NCBI GenBank assembly: GCA_958295665.1
Contig: OY282560.1
Coordinates: 195,109,011-195,173,010 of the forward strand
DNA length: 64,000 bases
DNA from: Tipula vernalis
Taxonomy: Eukaryota; Arthropoda; Insecta; Diptera; Tipulidae
Reading direction: 5' to 3'
The position numbers were made by a program, and so were the translations under genes. Shown here piece after piece: positions 23,046 to 33,831 of the stretch (the first letter of the stretch is position 1; each line of letters starts with the position of its first letter). The notes beneath the pieces were generated by a model, which saw only the letters and a list, made by a program, of their open reading frames with translations, had not been told where the DNA came from and made no database searches.

Positions 23046-23181
23046 TTTTGCACTTGAAAATGGCTACCGTCAAGTGATCGAAACATAAAATTAATCGAAA
23101 ATTGAATTCAATACATAATAAAATGTTTAATAGTAAATCGCCTTAAATGTTAAAATCTTCTTACGTTTTTTTTTGTCATAT

Positions 23182-23633
23182 TGTTAAATGTTATGTATAG
23201 TCGCACACATTTTGCTTATAACAATTTATTTTAGGGTTAGTCGCACCTCGGATTCACAAATAAATCAACATTAATTTCATTCCAATTTTATTTCTACTTT
23301 CTATTATGTACAAAAATTTTGTATATTTATTATATTTTATGATTTTAAACAAAAATTTATTTTAGTTATTCTCAAATGTAATTTACTGTATTATTTTATG
23401 TTATTAGTTATTTTGATGTTATTTCTTTATTTTTATTATTTTTTTATTAGGCTGTTCACTGCTCGGCAATCCACATTCAACTGCTTTTCTTTTTCGATCT
23501 CTTGTATCTCTTCTTTATGCCATTTTTTTTTTGTAACCAATTAACCCTATTGTTCGTTAAGCTTATTTCGTTGAGTTGGTCGCTTTTGCCCTATGTGCAA
23601 CTTCGAGTCATTGCAATTATTACGGACATAACA
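23182..23633 (-). repeat. Ty3-type B left LTR (3' LTR), 452 bp
   Basis: The 5-bp inverted ends TGTTA...TAACA bound the repeat. Its sequence is found again in three pieces in the right LTR (28250-28295, 29064-29185 and 33832-34122), which proves the boundaries. Confidence 0.9.
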
Positions 23634-23753
23634 CCCCCATTAATAAAAAAAAAAGAATGAAATTGCAAAAATCATTCTTTCGAAACAGGTAGATGGTTCA
23701 GCTTAGGGTTCGTAAAGCCCCTTCCAAAGTGATTCTTCTTTACCTTTTCTAGT

Positions 23754-24260
23754 TTAATTTTTTATTAAAACATAGTCACCGATTATGCAAGTAGATGGAT
23801 TTAAATTACTATCGTAATAAACTTTCGATTTTTCTTTCGCTACCATTAAGTTTTGTTTTGTTATCCCGTAAGCTCGTTGTAGTCGAAATTTTAAATCAGT
23901 AGCAAAATCATCGTAATTATAGACTATATCAACATTATCTTTGAAAACATTCGGCATTTTAGGTTGTCTACCAAACACTAAATAGAAGGGCATAAATTGC
24001 ATTGCAATATGAGGAGTGGTATTGTAAACAAACATGGAATATGCTATGAATTTATCCCATGACATTGGGTCTTGATCTACAAATGATCGAATATACTCTA
24101 CTAGAGTTCGGTGTGATTGCTCCAGACTACCATTCGATTGAGGATGATATGCGGATGTATTAAGCTTATTTATTTTTAATATTTTACAGACTTTTGTGAA
24201 TACCTCTCCCATGAAGTTAGCAACTTGATCACTAAGTACCGATTTTGGACATCCATACAA
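23754..24260 (-). pseudogene. Ty3-type B integrase core
   Basis: It reads YGCPKSVLSDQVANFMGEVF (second catalytic Asp), then AYHPQSNGSLEQSHRTLVEY (catalytic Glu; SLEQS instead of the usual xxERs) and FVYNTTPHIAMQFMPFYLVF. The C-terminal part ends GDYVLIKN, the start of the GPY-like DNA-binding tail. The first Asp is in the preceding frame (24333-24524). The frame is close to that of the young copy at 41-47 kb, so they belong to one lineage. Confidence 0.8.
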
Positions 24261-24332
24261 GCAAATTAAATTATTTACGAACGCCTCAGCTATTGTATCG
24301 GACTTTTGATCTACTATAGGAATAGCTAAACA

Positions 24333-24524
24333 TTACTTAGAAAGATCATCTTGCATCGTCAAGATATATTTGTTGCCTACATGCGTTGGAATAAAAGGTC
24401 CTACTATGTCTAGAAATATTTTCTCAAAAGTTTCTGACGAAGTTGTGGTGATGCCCATAGGCATTTTTACAGGTCTACTAAATTTGTTTTTTTGACAAGA
24501 GGTGCATATTTGGGAAATATACAA
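24333..24524 (-). pseudogene. Ty3-type B integrase zinc end and first catalytic Asp
   Basis: ISQICTSCQKNKFSRPVKMP shows the CxxC half of the H2C2 module. FEKIFLDIVGPF then GNKYILTMQDDLSK gives the first core Asp. It matches FEKLFLDVMGPL and NKYILTLQDDLTK of the young copy nearly residue for residue. Confidence 0.8.
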
Positions 24525-24775
24525 ACTGTTTTAGCCGTTAGTAGGTACGTTGTATTCCTTGATGTCCGCCTAAGGGACTGCAATGATACTCGGTAATAGC
24601 CCTTTGAATGTCATCTTCGTTTTTTAGGATTGTTACCGTCTTAGGGTCAGTCTCATTGGAATGAGCTGCAAAATTATTGAATTTTTCTAGGATTATGTTG
24701 TTTTCCGATGGCAATGAATGAGTATTTTCTGGACATGAACTGCTTTCACTTGGTTTAACGATTAGATTCTCATTG

Positions 24776-25267
24776 TTATTTCTTGTTTGTGATCGAGTAG
24801 TTATAAAAATGTCGCAAGCTTCTGGCTTCTGGATTTATATTGTGATAATTACTATCTATTGATATTCGGCTCAGCGCGACAGCATTTCTGTTCGCTTTTC
24901 CAGGTTTATGCATCACTACGAAATTATACTCTTCTAGCTCCAATCTCCAACGAATAAGTTTAGATGACGGGTTTGTTATACTTCGCAAGAATTGTAAAGG
25001 TTCGTGATCTGTAACCACGACAAACTTTCGACCATACAAATACGGTCTGAAATTTTGGATCGACCAGACAACGGTTAATAGTTCCTTTTGAATGGTGAAA
25101 TAATTTAGTTCTGGTTTTCTTAACGTTCTGCTTGCGTAGGCTATTGGTAAATCGTTTCCGTCAAAATTCTGGGACAATATTGATCTAATTGCAATATCAC
25201 TTGCGTCACCGGTTAATTTAAACTCTTCTCCGAACTTTGGGTATTGTAAAATTGGTTCTTGTACCAA
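24776..25267 (-). pseudogene. Ty3-type B RNase H
   Basis: FKLTGDASDIAIRSILSQNF is the RNase H start (catalytic Asp; IGAILSQ altered to IRSILSQ), followed by LPIAYASRTLRKPELNYFTI, KELLTVVWSIQNFRPYLYGR and FVVVTDHEPLQFLRSI. It degrades RNA in the hybrid. Stops occur on both sides. Confidence 0.8.
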
Positions 25268-25411
25268 ACAATCTTTTAATTTATTGAAAGCATTCTCTCA
25301 CGACTCTTCCCATATGAATTTCGTATTTTTCTTTAAAAGTGCAGTCATTGGTTTCGCAATTTCAGCAAAATTGGGGATAAAAGACCTATAGTAACCGCAA
25401 AGACCGAAAAA

Positions 25412-26053
25412 TTATTTAATTTCCGTGGTAGTGAGAGGCTTGGGATAGTTTTTGACTACGATCACTTTACTAATATCCGGTTTTATTCCATTCTGCGTTA
25501 TGACATGACCTAAATAGGTAACTTCTTTTCTAAGAAATTGGCATTTGCTTGGATTCAACTTTAGGTTATGAAAGCGAAAACAATCGAAAACTTTTTGCAG
25601 ACGTTCACCGTGCTCCTTCAAACTGTGCGCATAAACCACGACATCATCAAGGTAAACAAAATATTTGATACCCTTAATTCCCATTAAAACATTATTCATA
25701 AGACGTTGAAATGTCGCCGGAGCACCCTTTAAACCAAACGGCATTCGTGTATATTGGTAATGTCTGAGATTAGTGCTAAACGCCGTTTTATCTTTGTCTT
25801 CCTCATTCACTGGAACCTGGTGATAACCACTGGCTAGATCCAGTGTAGTAAAATACATGGATCGACCTAGCTGGTCCAAGATCTCTGTGATATTAGGTAA
25901 AAGAAAGACGTCTCCAAACGTAACCTCGTTCAGTCTTCTGAAGTCTACCATAACACGAAATTTTTTTTCACCATCTGTTGATTTTTTAGGTACAATGATC
26001 AAAGGGAAATTCCAAGGACTCTTCGAATTTTCTATTATGTTGGAGTTCAACAT
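25412..26053 (-). pseudogene. Ty3-type B reverse transcriptase
   Basis: The 213-codon frame has KSPWNFPLIIVPKKSTDGEK, FRVMVDFRRLNEVT, FTTLDLASGYHQVPV (catalytic Asp), RMPFGLKGAPATFQRLMNNV and FVYLDDVVVYAHSLKEHGER, with the YLDD catalytic pair intact. RT blocks are complete and well spelled, so decay of this copy is moderate. It is preceded by a stop at about 26070 where the young copy reads through. Confidence 0.85.
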
Positions 26054-26122
26054 ACCTGCAACCTATCTGTTAATTTCCTCTTTGGTGGATTCCGGAAGGC
26101 GATATGGCTTAACACAAACTGG

Positions 26123-27094
26123 TTATGTTCCTGGTAGTGTAGGTATTTTATGACTAACCGAATTAGTCGAAGTTAGAAGGTCACCAGGCAGATAAAATAT
26201 ATCATTGTAACTATTACATATGGATACTACAGAATTTAGTTCTTCTTTATTTAAAGATTTGAGATTTAGTTCATTTTCAAGTATTAATTTACGATTGGTA
26301 GGGCAAGAATTAATTTCAGCATTTAGATTTAAGATATCATAATTATTGATATTTTCAGTTTTCGGTATAACTTTGGAAAGATTAACAGAATTCTTATTCG
26401 TGTTAATTAAACAAACGACTGCCGTATTATTATTTACCGAAATTATTGAATTTGCTATGAACACACCTGGCTGTAATTCTTCACGTTGACATATTAACTA
26501 TTCTGATGTATCAGGAATGTAAACTTTGACAAACTTTTCACACCGAGGTGGGATTTCTATATAATTGAATGGTAAGCTGTCAATCGAGACATATTGATGA
26601 TTAAATAAAATAAATAGCTTGTTGGTCGAGAAATCGACTTTACATTGATTTTTAGACAGGAAATCTTTTCCTAAACTTCCGTCACACAAAATGGAAAATT
26701 CTCATCGACAATGTGGAACGTATGCTTGAGCTGCTGCGTACCAAACGATAATAGAGCTTCAACTGACGCTAGGGTAGATATAGCAGATGGAGAAATTCCC
26801 CGAATAGGGGATTTCTGGGTGGCAAACCGTATCGAATTTAATACAGTTTCGTTTTAGCAAACTAATGTCAGCCCCTGTATCTACAATTAAAGATGGATTA
26901 GCATTTTTTAATATGTCGATGTTTGGATAAATATATTTTCGATTATGCTCCTCGGTATAATCGGCGAATGACGATGACAATATAACTGAATTAGAAATAT
27001 GTGTTTTGTTATCTGAACACTCTACTTCAAATTGAACCCATGCAGGAGTGTTCATCTGCATAGATTGATTCGAGTTTCCCTGATGGCTCGACAT
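26123..27094 (-). pseudogene. Ty3-type B protease and linker
   Basis: Frame 26759-27094 contains PSLIVDTGADISLLKRNCIK, the DTGAD retropepsin site, equivalent to FLIDTGADISIIKKECIQ in the young copy. Frames 26498-26689 (LGKDFLSKNQCKVDF) and 26123-26464 (DIFYLPGDLLTSTNSVSHKI) continue the protease end and the linker to RT. Stops at about 26692 and 26468 separate them. Confidence 0.75.
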
Positions 27095-27170
27095 TGGCTG
27101 TTTATTTTCAAAATTTAATTTTCTTGCATCTGAATTTTTTTTCTTAAAAGTAACTTAGTATTTAGCACTT

Positions 27171-27467
27171 TTAAAATTTTGGGACTTCTGTTTTATCCAA
27201 TGAGTCGGCCAGCATGTCACAGCATGCCAGAAACCGATATAACTGTTTTGAATCTCCGTTAAACTCTGAGATTAATTTAAGTGTGAGGCTGATATCTAAT
27301 TTTTCGCCCATGTTTTTATTTAATTTAGTACGTAATTTCGGTTTAGTTGATTTAGGCGTTAATTTGTGACGAAGTAAATTTGCGAAAATTTTACCTCGTT
27401 TGATTTTGTTGATTCGTTTTACCACCGTTCTATTGCGCAAACCGTAACATTCAACACTAGAAACCAT
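27171..27467 (-). pseudogene. Ty3-type B gag fragment
   Basis: A basic segment (RINKIKRGKIFANLLRHKLT) is followed by LDISLTLKLISEFNGDSKQL, matching the MSLNVNFAFKIIPEFDGNSR block of the young copy's gag, and YRFLACCDMLADSLDK. The zinc knuckles that should follow (27094-27171) are missing, so gag has a large deletion. Confidence 0.6.
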
Positions 27468-27469
27468 TG

Positions 27470-28249
27470 AATTTATTAGCGAAACAGCCCGAAATTATCG
27501 ATGGAGTATTCTCCGATTCTCACAAAACTTGTATCATCGATTACGTAAAAGGAATTAGAATTTTAATTTATGCATATAACATTCAAAAATAGTTCGAAGA
27601 GAACAAATTAGAAATTTGAAAAATGGAGATTTTTTTTTTTTAAATATGATTAATACTCACCGTTTGAATTAAATGCAATTTTCTAAATCATCTATGATGC
27701 TGATAATCGATGCATAAATGTAAAGTTTTTTTTTTCTTTGTTAGTTGATATAGCTGCTATGCTCCGTTGGCTTTTAGGATGACGTAAATGTATAATGACC
27801 GTGTTGGATTTTGATAAAATTTTCTCGAACGATGTCCATAATGATAATTAACGATGCAATACTACAAATTTTATGATTCCCCGTTAAATTTATTTTGGTA
27901 TTACGTCGATAATTCGAATTGTTGGTAACAATGATAACGCCAACTACTGATTAGCAGGATAAATTTGCTTTTGTAAATTTAACAAATTTGCTAGACGACC
28001 ACGTGCATTTAAAGATGGCGATGAGATTGATTTTATTACTTCCGGAAATGTTCAGCCCAAAATTCACTGTACTGGCTTTGAACACACGAGCACAACGATG
28101 AAACGTCGTTTACGATTTTTTTTTTTTTTTTTTTTGGTTTTTGTTTTGTTTGATGAAAATGAAATTAATTGTATTACGCAAATGATGTACTGCGAAAATC
28201 CATAAAAATCCTTAATTGAGTCGACGTACCCCACATCTGACATCACTTT
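27470..28249 (-). other. Leader of Ty3-type element B
   Basis: This is non-coding sequence between gag and the right LTR, with T-rich runs (27625-27637 and 28117-28135) and the primer-binding site candidate at about 28227-28246. The 60-codon frame at 28064-28246 is not meaningful. Confidence 0.6.
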
Positions 28250-28295
28250 TGTTAAATGTTATGTATAGTCGCACACATTTTGCTTATAACAATTT

Positions 28296-29063
28296 GTCCA
28301 CGACTAACAAATAATAAACTAATTATACGTGCGTTTCTTCAATTAAGCATGGTTTCCACGATGGCGAGGCGAAAGAATTAGTCAAATTAAAAAGAGGAAG
28401 GAATAAAAAAAAATAACGTAAGAGTGAATGAAACTGCAACAAGTCGTTACTCCGAATTTTTATTTATTTATTTTTGACGTTTCGAATATTAAAATTAAAT
28501 TTTGTTAAAAATGGATACTGTGATGGATACTAATGACAATATATGCCGTTATGTTTTCAAATAGCACTGAGAGTGATTCTGGCGATGAAAAATGTGTTCC
28601 CCAAATCAAAAAAAAAAAAAATATATTTAATAATAAAATAAAGATAAAATTTTCTTCAAATTGACAATATGAATTCCGAAAATCAGCGACTAATCCGAAA
28701 AAAGATGATCCATCTAATCTTTTTTTCGGATTAGACGTCCTATTTCGGAGTGCTGAATAAAAAATTTTAAAATTGGACGTCCCAATTTTTCTGTCAAAAT
28801 GGTATTTTCTCTCTATCGCACTATTGGTGAATTTTTGCTTTCTCTTTTTAGTTTGACTAATTTTTTCGCCTCGCCATCGTGGAAACCAAGCTTTATAGTG
28901 ATATCCATTATTCACTGCTAGTTTATCTAGTAGTCCCTTCGTTTTCTATAATGGCTGTTATTCAATCAGATGATTTACGACACTCCCCTATCGGCTCGTG
29001 TCGATAAACTTTATCTTCGTGAATAACAGCTATCATTATATGCTCGTTCAATAATATACTATT
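28296..29063. mobile_element. 0.77-kb insertion in the LTR, itself carrying a MITE
   Basis: This sequence is absent from the left LTR, where caattt is followed directly by attttaggg. Its right part contains an imperfect inverted pair, taatggctgttattca (about 28951-28966) against tgaataacagctatcatta (29021-29039), with tttacgacac/gtgtcgataaa inside. No clear target duplication was found; at most TT is repeated. The type is unknown. Confidence 0.55.
28346..28892. mobile_element. 547-bp MITE with TTA target duplication (PIF/Harbinger-like)
   Basis: Left end AGCATGGTTTCCACGATGGC and right end (minus strand) AGCTTGGTTTCCACGATGGC are inverted over about 50 bp with few mismatches. They are flanked by TTA at 28343-28345 and 28893-28895. 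There is no transposase. Inside, ctaatccgaaaaaagat (28689-28705) pairs with atctttttttcggattag to form a second hairpin. The TTA duplication suggests mobilisation by a PIF/Harbinger enzyme. Confidence 0.75.
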
Positions 29064-29185
29064 ATTTTAGGGTTAGTCGCACCTCGGATTCACAAATAAA
29101 TCAACATTAATTTTATTCCAATTTTATTTCTACTTTCTATTATGTACAAAAATTATGTATATGTATTTATTATATTTTATGATTT

Positions 29186-29407
29186 GGGGGTGGGAAGGGG
29201 GCTTAAGTAATTGGTCTACAAATAGTCCAAATAACATCCTCACCTGCACGTGGTGCACCCTGCTAGATAACTAACGAGGCTCTGGCGACCGAGACACGGC
29301 GACATAACTGACTATCGAGAATTTAGTAAATGATCTTCTCAAACCAGACCCACTACCAACTCGTACTGGTCAGAGTGGTAGATGCTTTATGACCAGTAAA
29401 ATAAACA
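29186..29407 (+). promoter_or_regulatory. 5' UTR/internal promoter region of the Jockey-like element
   Basis: This is a GC-richer 222-bp leader before ORF1. Non-LTR elements of this clade carry an internal RNA polymerase II promoter at their first bases. Here that is expected from the intact G-rich 5' end, but no core element could be assigned with certainty. Confidence 0.4.
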
Positions 29408-31021
29408 ATGAGTACAACAGATTCAGGAAATTGTACCCCAGGTGGTAACCCAGCTAATCAGCTGGCAAATCCACCCTCTAACGAGGCTGGCTCAAAGGAT
29501 TCTGGGGTGAGCCAATCATTGTTTAACAGCCCTTTTGGGCAACCCAACCCATTTAAACAACAATCCAGGGTGTGTAGATCACCAACACCAATAGCGAACA
29601 CCTTAGAAAGGGATAACGCCGAACTGCGCAATAAGATTTATGAAATAGAAAAGTTAACGTTAAATCTAAACAAAGATCTCAAAAACTTACAGCGAGAAAA
29701 CAAGGAGTTAAAAGATGCTCTAAATGCAGTAATGTCTAAGAAAGAAACTACTAAGATAAACAACACCAATGATCATATAGAGGTTATGTATGAAACAGAC
29801 GAGGAAGAACTCAATAGAGAAACGGGATGGATTCTGAACCGTAACAAAAAAAATAAGAAACGTAAGATGAGTAAATCACCACAGATTTCACCCGATTTGA
29901 AACAATCAGTTGAGCAGCTTCCAACCGGAAGTAGGCACGTGCAACAGGAGGATAAAGCTCAGGTTCCGTCGGAACAGAAACGATCAAGTAATGAACTCCC
30001 AACCGGAAGTAAGAATGTACAACTAGAGAAAAAAGTGCCACGGCCACCTCCAGTAATAATATCTAATTGCAATAATTATCAGAGTATTAGAAAAATCATG
30101 GACAACAATCATATAAAGTTTCAAGCTACAGCGTTAAATAGTGGTGATATCAAAATAAATGTCACAGACAGTGATAGCTATAGAAAGTTAACAGGAGCTC
30201 TTAACGAAGAAAAGACAGCGTGGTATTCTTACGAAGATAAGCAGACAAGGCAAACCAAAGTCATTGCTAGGAAGCTACACGCTTCATGCAAACCAGAAGA
30301 GATAAAAGAGTATCTTTTGGAGAAAAAATACAAAATTAAAGAAGTTACACAGCTGCTAAAAAGAGGTGACAAAACACCTCTTCCATTATATATGTTGTCT
30401 TTTGAAAGAACAGAAGACATTAAAAATATTTATGCAATCAGCGAAATACTCCATATGAAAGTGCAAATAGAAGCAGTTGAAAAATCTAAGCTGATCCCCC
30501 AGTGCAAAAAGTGCCAAGTCTACGGACACACGCAAAACTTTTGTAATAAGGAGCCCAGATGCGTGAAATGTGTAGGAAAACACCGTACGGCTGAATGTAC
30601 GAAACCAAAAGACACCCCACCAAAATGTGTCAACTGTGGAGAGACACACCCAGCCAACTACAGAGGTTGCATTGTTATAAAAGAGCTGCAAAAAATTCGC
30701 AACAAAACAAGGGAAACTTCAATAATTACCAGGCCAGAAATTAACTCAGCCTCAACAAGAATACCTACAAATTTAAGGCCACACCAAACATTAATCCAGC
30801 CATCAAGAACTAATCCAAATGTAACATTTGCTGATGTATTATCTACTGGAAGTTCGAGAAGACAACATAGTTCTCTTTTATTAAATGATTAAAATAATAA
30901 CCAAACTAATAAAATACTACAAGATATTCTCGATAGACTTAGTTCACAAGAAGAAAAGCAAGAAAAAGCCCTTATATCAATCCTACAAAGGCTCACTCTA
31001 CTCGAAAAACATGGCAAATAA
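29408..31021 (+). CDS. Jockey-like ORF1 nucleocapsid-type protein (one internal stop)
   Basis: It starts at ATG 29408 and is open for 494 codons to TAA 30890-30892. The same frame then stays open for another 42 codons to TAA 31019-31021, encoding a helical tail (ILQDILDRLSSQEEKQEKAL). The second copy (55800-56285) has an equivalent tail, so the 30890 stop looks like a nonsense mutation. Order: Ser/Pro-rich start, coiled coil (residues 66-110), basic linker, RNA-binding PRE_C2HC-like part (about 215-350) and three Cys/His knuckles (CKKCQVYGHTQNFC, CVKCVGKHRTAEC, CVNCGETHPANYRGC; residues 366-412). It coats element RNA and guides it to the nucleus. Its end overlaps the ORF2 start by 11 bp. Confidence 0.85.
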
Positions 31022-33656
31022 TTTAAAAATTCTTGCATGGAACTGCAATGGTATATTGCAACGACAAAATGAAATACAACTATTTCTTGATTTAGAAAAA
31101 ATAGATATATGTTTATTATCTGAAACACACCTTACTACTCAAAGTCATATAAAAATCCGCGGCTACGAAGTTCACTCAGCAGTTCATCCTAATAATAATG
31201 CACGAGGGGGCAGTGCCGTGATTATAAAAAAAGATATTAAATACCATCTGCAACAAAAACTTGAAAGTGATGAAATACAAGCAATTAGCGTTAGCATTAA
31301 AACCCGCAACCACAAGTTAGTGGTATCCGCAATATATTGCCCACCTAGATATAACATCAAAGAGAATGCTTATACTCAGTTCTTCAAGCAGCTCGGTGAA
31401 AAATTTGTAGTCGGGGGTGACTTCAACGCTAAACATACTGACTGGGGATCAAGACTAACCACAACTAAAGGGAAAGAGCTTCATCAAGCAATAATTAAAT
31501 ACAACTGCAACTGGCATTCTACTGGAAAATCAACTTATTGGCCCAGTGATCAAAATAAAACACCAGACCTAATTGACTTCTTTATAACAAGAAAAATCCC
31601 GGTTGATTATATACAAGTGCAGGAAGGATTGGACTCCACATCTGACCACTCTTCTATTTTAATGATAATAAGTGATACAATAATTACTAATGATAAACAG
31701 CCACTGTTAACAAATAAATATACTGATTGGAAAAATTTGAGGAATGAACTAAACAATAGCATCATTTTAAACACACAACTGGTGGAGAAGCTCGTCAAGG
31801 ACATACAGCTAGCGGCGTGGAAAAGTACTAACACAACAAACAAAAAAATAGCTGGCAAATGCTATCCAATGGAAATTAAATCACTAGTTATAGAGAAGAG
31901 AAGTACCCGTAGGGAGTGGCAACGTACACGAGACCCAACCGTCAAAAATAGATTAAATAATTTAACACAACGAATACGTAGAGAAATACGGGAATTTAAA
32001 AATAAATCAATAAATTCATACCTACAATCTCTCACCTATGATAAAGGTAGTGATTATTCATTGTGGAAAGCAACCAAATATTTGAAAAGGCCAGTTATGC
32101 ATATACCACCAATAAGAACAAATAATGGTCACCTGGCTAAAAGCAAAGAAGAAAAAGCAGAAAAATTCGCGGATCATCTCGAGCGTACCTTTCAGCCAAA
32201 TTTAACAACACTTAACCAACAGGATATATTGATCGAAAACCAAACAACTATCCTGAGACAGGAAATTCCATTAACTAATGCTAAAGAAGTAAAACAAGTA
32301 ATAAAGAACCATGTAGTACTTAAAAAATCACCAGGATATGACCTGATAACTGGAGAGATTCTAAAACAACTACCTAATAAAGCTATTAAAAAAATATCGG
32401 ACATAATTAATGCTTCCTTCAGACTCCGTTATGTCCCTCTATCTTGGAAATTTGCGGAAGTGATAATGATACCTAAGCCAGGTAAGCCACCAAGTGAACT
32501 GGCCTCGTACAGGCCAATATCACTTCTTCCAACTATGTCAAAACTATTTGAGAGATTGTTATTAAAACGAATTAAACCAGAAGTTGTAAAATCAGGAGCT
32601 GTTCCGTCCCATCAGTTTGGATTTAGAGAAGAACACTCCACAATCGACCAAGTCCATAGAATAACAGATATAATAGAAAAATCCTTAGAGGAAAAAAAGA
32701 TTTGTTCAGCTATATTTCTTGACATAGCGCAGGCATTTGACAAAGTCTGGCTAGATGGTTTAATATTTAAATTGGAGAAAACTCTGCCATTTGAGTATTG
32801 CGAACAGCTAAAGTCATACCTGAAAAAGAGATATTTTAGAGTTAAACAGGAAGGAGTTTACTCCAGTATTAAAGAAGCTAAAGCAGGAGTCCCGCAGGGG
32901 AGTGTCTTAGGGCCTTTCCTTTTCGTACTGTTCACTAGCGACATACCGCAGACGAGCAATACAACTATCGCCACGTTTGCAGATGACACTGCAATTCTAG
33001 CTGTTGGTGACACAATCGGTGAAGTCACATTCAAACTACAAATAGCCGTAAATAATATACAAGATTGGCTAACTAAGTGGAGAATTAAAGTGAATGAATC
33101 GAAGTCTACTCACATTAACTTCACTAATAGATCAATAGAACCACTACTTGTGACTCTCAATAATATCTCTGTACCACATGCCAATCAAGCAAAATACCTT
33201 GGTATGAACCTTGATGCAAAGTTAAAGTGGAAAGTACACGTGAAAAAGAAAGCAGAAGAGCTTCAGTTAAAATATAGAAAAATGTACTGGTTAATTGGAA
33301 GAAACTCTCAGTTATCCATTCATAATAAACTTATGCTTTATAAACAAATACTCAAGCCGGTCTGGACATATGGTATTCAACTATGGGGATGCACCAAAAT
33401 CAGCAATCAACAGATAGTTCAACGATTTCAAAATAAAGTCCTCAGAGGAATTGTAAATGCCCCTTGGTACACTCGTAATAGTGACCTTCATAGAGATCTC
33501 GGAATAGACACAGTCGCAAGTGAAATAAAGAAATGTGCTCAAAAACACCAGGAGAGGCTCCATCATCACCCTAACATCGAAGCTGCAAGACTACTTCATC
33601 AAGAGGGTATAATAAGAAGACTCAAAAGACTAAAACCTTTTGAGTTGCCAGAATAG
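31011..33656 (+). CDS. Jockey-like ORF2: AP endonuclease and reverse transcriptase
   Basis: I chose ATG 31011 (MANNLKILAWNCNG), which gives 881 residues. The frame is open from 30885, but the extra 42 residues overlap ORF1's tail in another frame and look non-coding. Endonuclease: LAWNCNG (residue 6), LLSETHL (about 36), VGGDFNAKHTDWGS (about 134) and SDHSSI (about 211), all catalytic positions present. Reverse transcriptase: SYRPISLLPTMSKLFERLLL, HQFGFREEHST, FLDIAQAFDKVW (Asp), GVPQGSVLGPFLF and TFADDTAIL (FADD near 656). A C-terminal domain follows, ending RRLKRLKPFELPE. The enzyme nicks target DNA and primes reverse transcription there. All catalytic motifs are intact, so it is potentially active. 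Translation probably depends on reinitiation after ORF1 (ATGGCAAATAA overlap). Confidence 0.92.
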   Translation: MANNLKILAWNCNGILQRQNEIQLFLDLEKIDICLLSETHLTTQSHIKIRGYEVHSAVHPNNNARGGSAVIIKKDIKYHLQQKLESDEIQAISVSIKTRNHKLVVSAIYCPPRYNIKENAYTQFFKQLGEKFVVGGDFNAKHTDWGSRLTTTKGKELHQAIIKYNCNWHSTGKSTYWPSDQNKTPDLIDFFITRKIPVDYIQVQEGLDSTSDHSSILMIISDTIITNDKQPLLTNKYTDWKNLRNELNNSIILNTQLVEKLVKDIQLAAWKSTNTTNKKIAGKCYPMEIKSLVIEKRSTRREWQRTRDPTVKNRLNNLTQRIRREIREFKNKSINSYLQSLTYDKGSDYSLWKATKYLKRPVMHIPPIRTNNGHLAKSKEEKAEKFADHLERTFQPNLTTLNQQDILIENQTTILRQEIPLTNAKEVKQVIKNHVVLKKSPGYDLITGEILKQLPNKAIKKISDIINASFRLRYVPLSWKFAEVIMIPKPGKPPSELASYRPISLLPTMSKLFERLLLKRIKPEVVKSGAVPSHQFGFREEHSTIDQVHRITDIIEKSLEEKKICSAIFLDIAQAFDKVWLDGLIFKLEKTLPFEYCEQLKSYLKKRYFRVKQEGVYSSIKEAKAGVPQGSVLGPFLFVLFTSDIPQTSNTTIATFADDTAILAVGDTIGEVTFKLQIAVNNIQDWLTKWRIKVNESKSTHINFTNRSIEPLLVTLNNISVPHANQAKYLGMNLDAKLKWKVHVKKKAEELQLKYRKMYWLIGRNSQLSIHNKLMLYKQILKPVWTYGIQLWGCTKISNQQIVQRFQNKVLRGIVNAPWYTRNSDLHRDLGIDTVASEIKKCAQKHQERLHHHPNIEAARLLHQEGIIRRLKRLKPFELPE

Positions 33657-33831
33657 TCCGCACAATGCAACATCAACCAAAACAACACTTTATGTAAAGA
33701 ACACATATGAGTGCTTTATTATTATATTGTCAGAGTCAAACGCTGTTAGTCAAAAATGACTAGTTACTTTGTAAAAAAAATTTTATTGTTATCATAAATA
33801 AAATTATTAAAAAAAAAAAAAAAAAAAAAAA
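33657..33831 (+). other. 3' UTR and poly(A) tail of the Jockey-like element
   Basis: This is a short 3' UTR with an aataaaa signal at about 33797-33803, followed by attatt and an A tail that abuts the 14-bp target duplication. Confidence 0.8.

Larger units (their letters stand above)
19231..23050 (-). mobile_element. Ty3-type LTR retrotransposon A, decayed
   Basis: On the minus strand, in order from 23045: gag (22746-23045), CCHC region (21977-22441), protease (21640-22035), reverse transcriptase (20779-21402), RNase H (20301-20669), integrase zinc module (19890-20108) and integrase core (19231-19833). The gag-protease-RT-RH-integrase order is that of Ty3 (Metaviridae-type) elements. Many stops and frameshifts occur. 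I could not find its LTRs; the region to the left joins the truncated BEL/Pao element at 19130-19230. Confidence 0.8.
29186..33831 (+). mobile_element. Jockey-like non-LTR retrotransposon, near full length
   Basis: It starts GGGGGTGGGAAGGGGG and ends in a 23-base A tail after AATAAAATTATT. It is flanked by the 14-bp duplication atattttatgattt (29172-29185 and 33832-33845). It contains a 5' UTR of about 220 bp, ORF1 and ORF2. Boundaries are confirmed because the surrounding LTR is continuous with its partner once this block is ignored. A complete 5' end and open ORF2 suggest a recent insertion. Confidence 0.92.

Noticed and set aside
30885..31010. ORF2 N-terminal extension of 42 codons in the Jockey-like element
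   Set aside because: It overlaps the ORF1 tail in another frame, and the tail is conserved in the sibling copy. ATG 31011 better fits the usual ORF2 start and the 11-bp ORF overlap.
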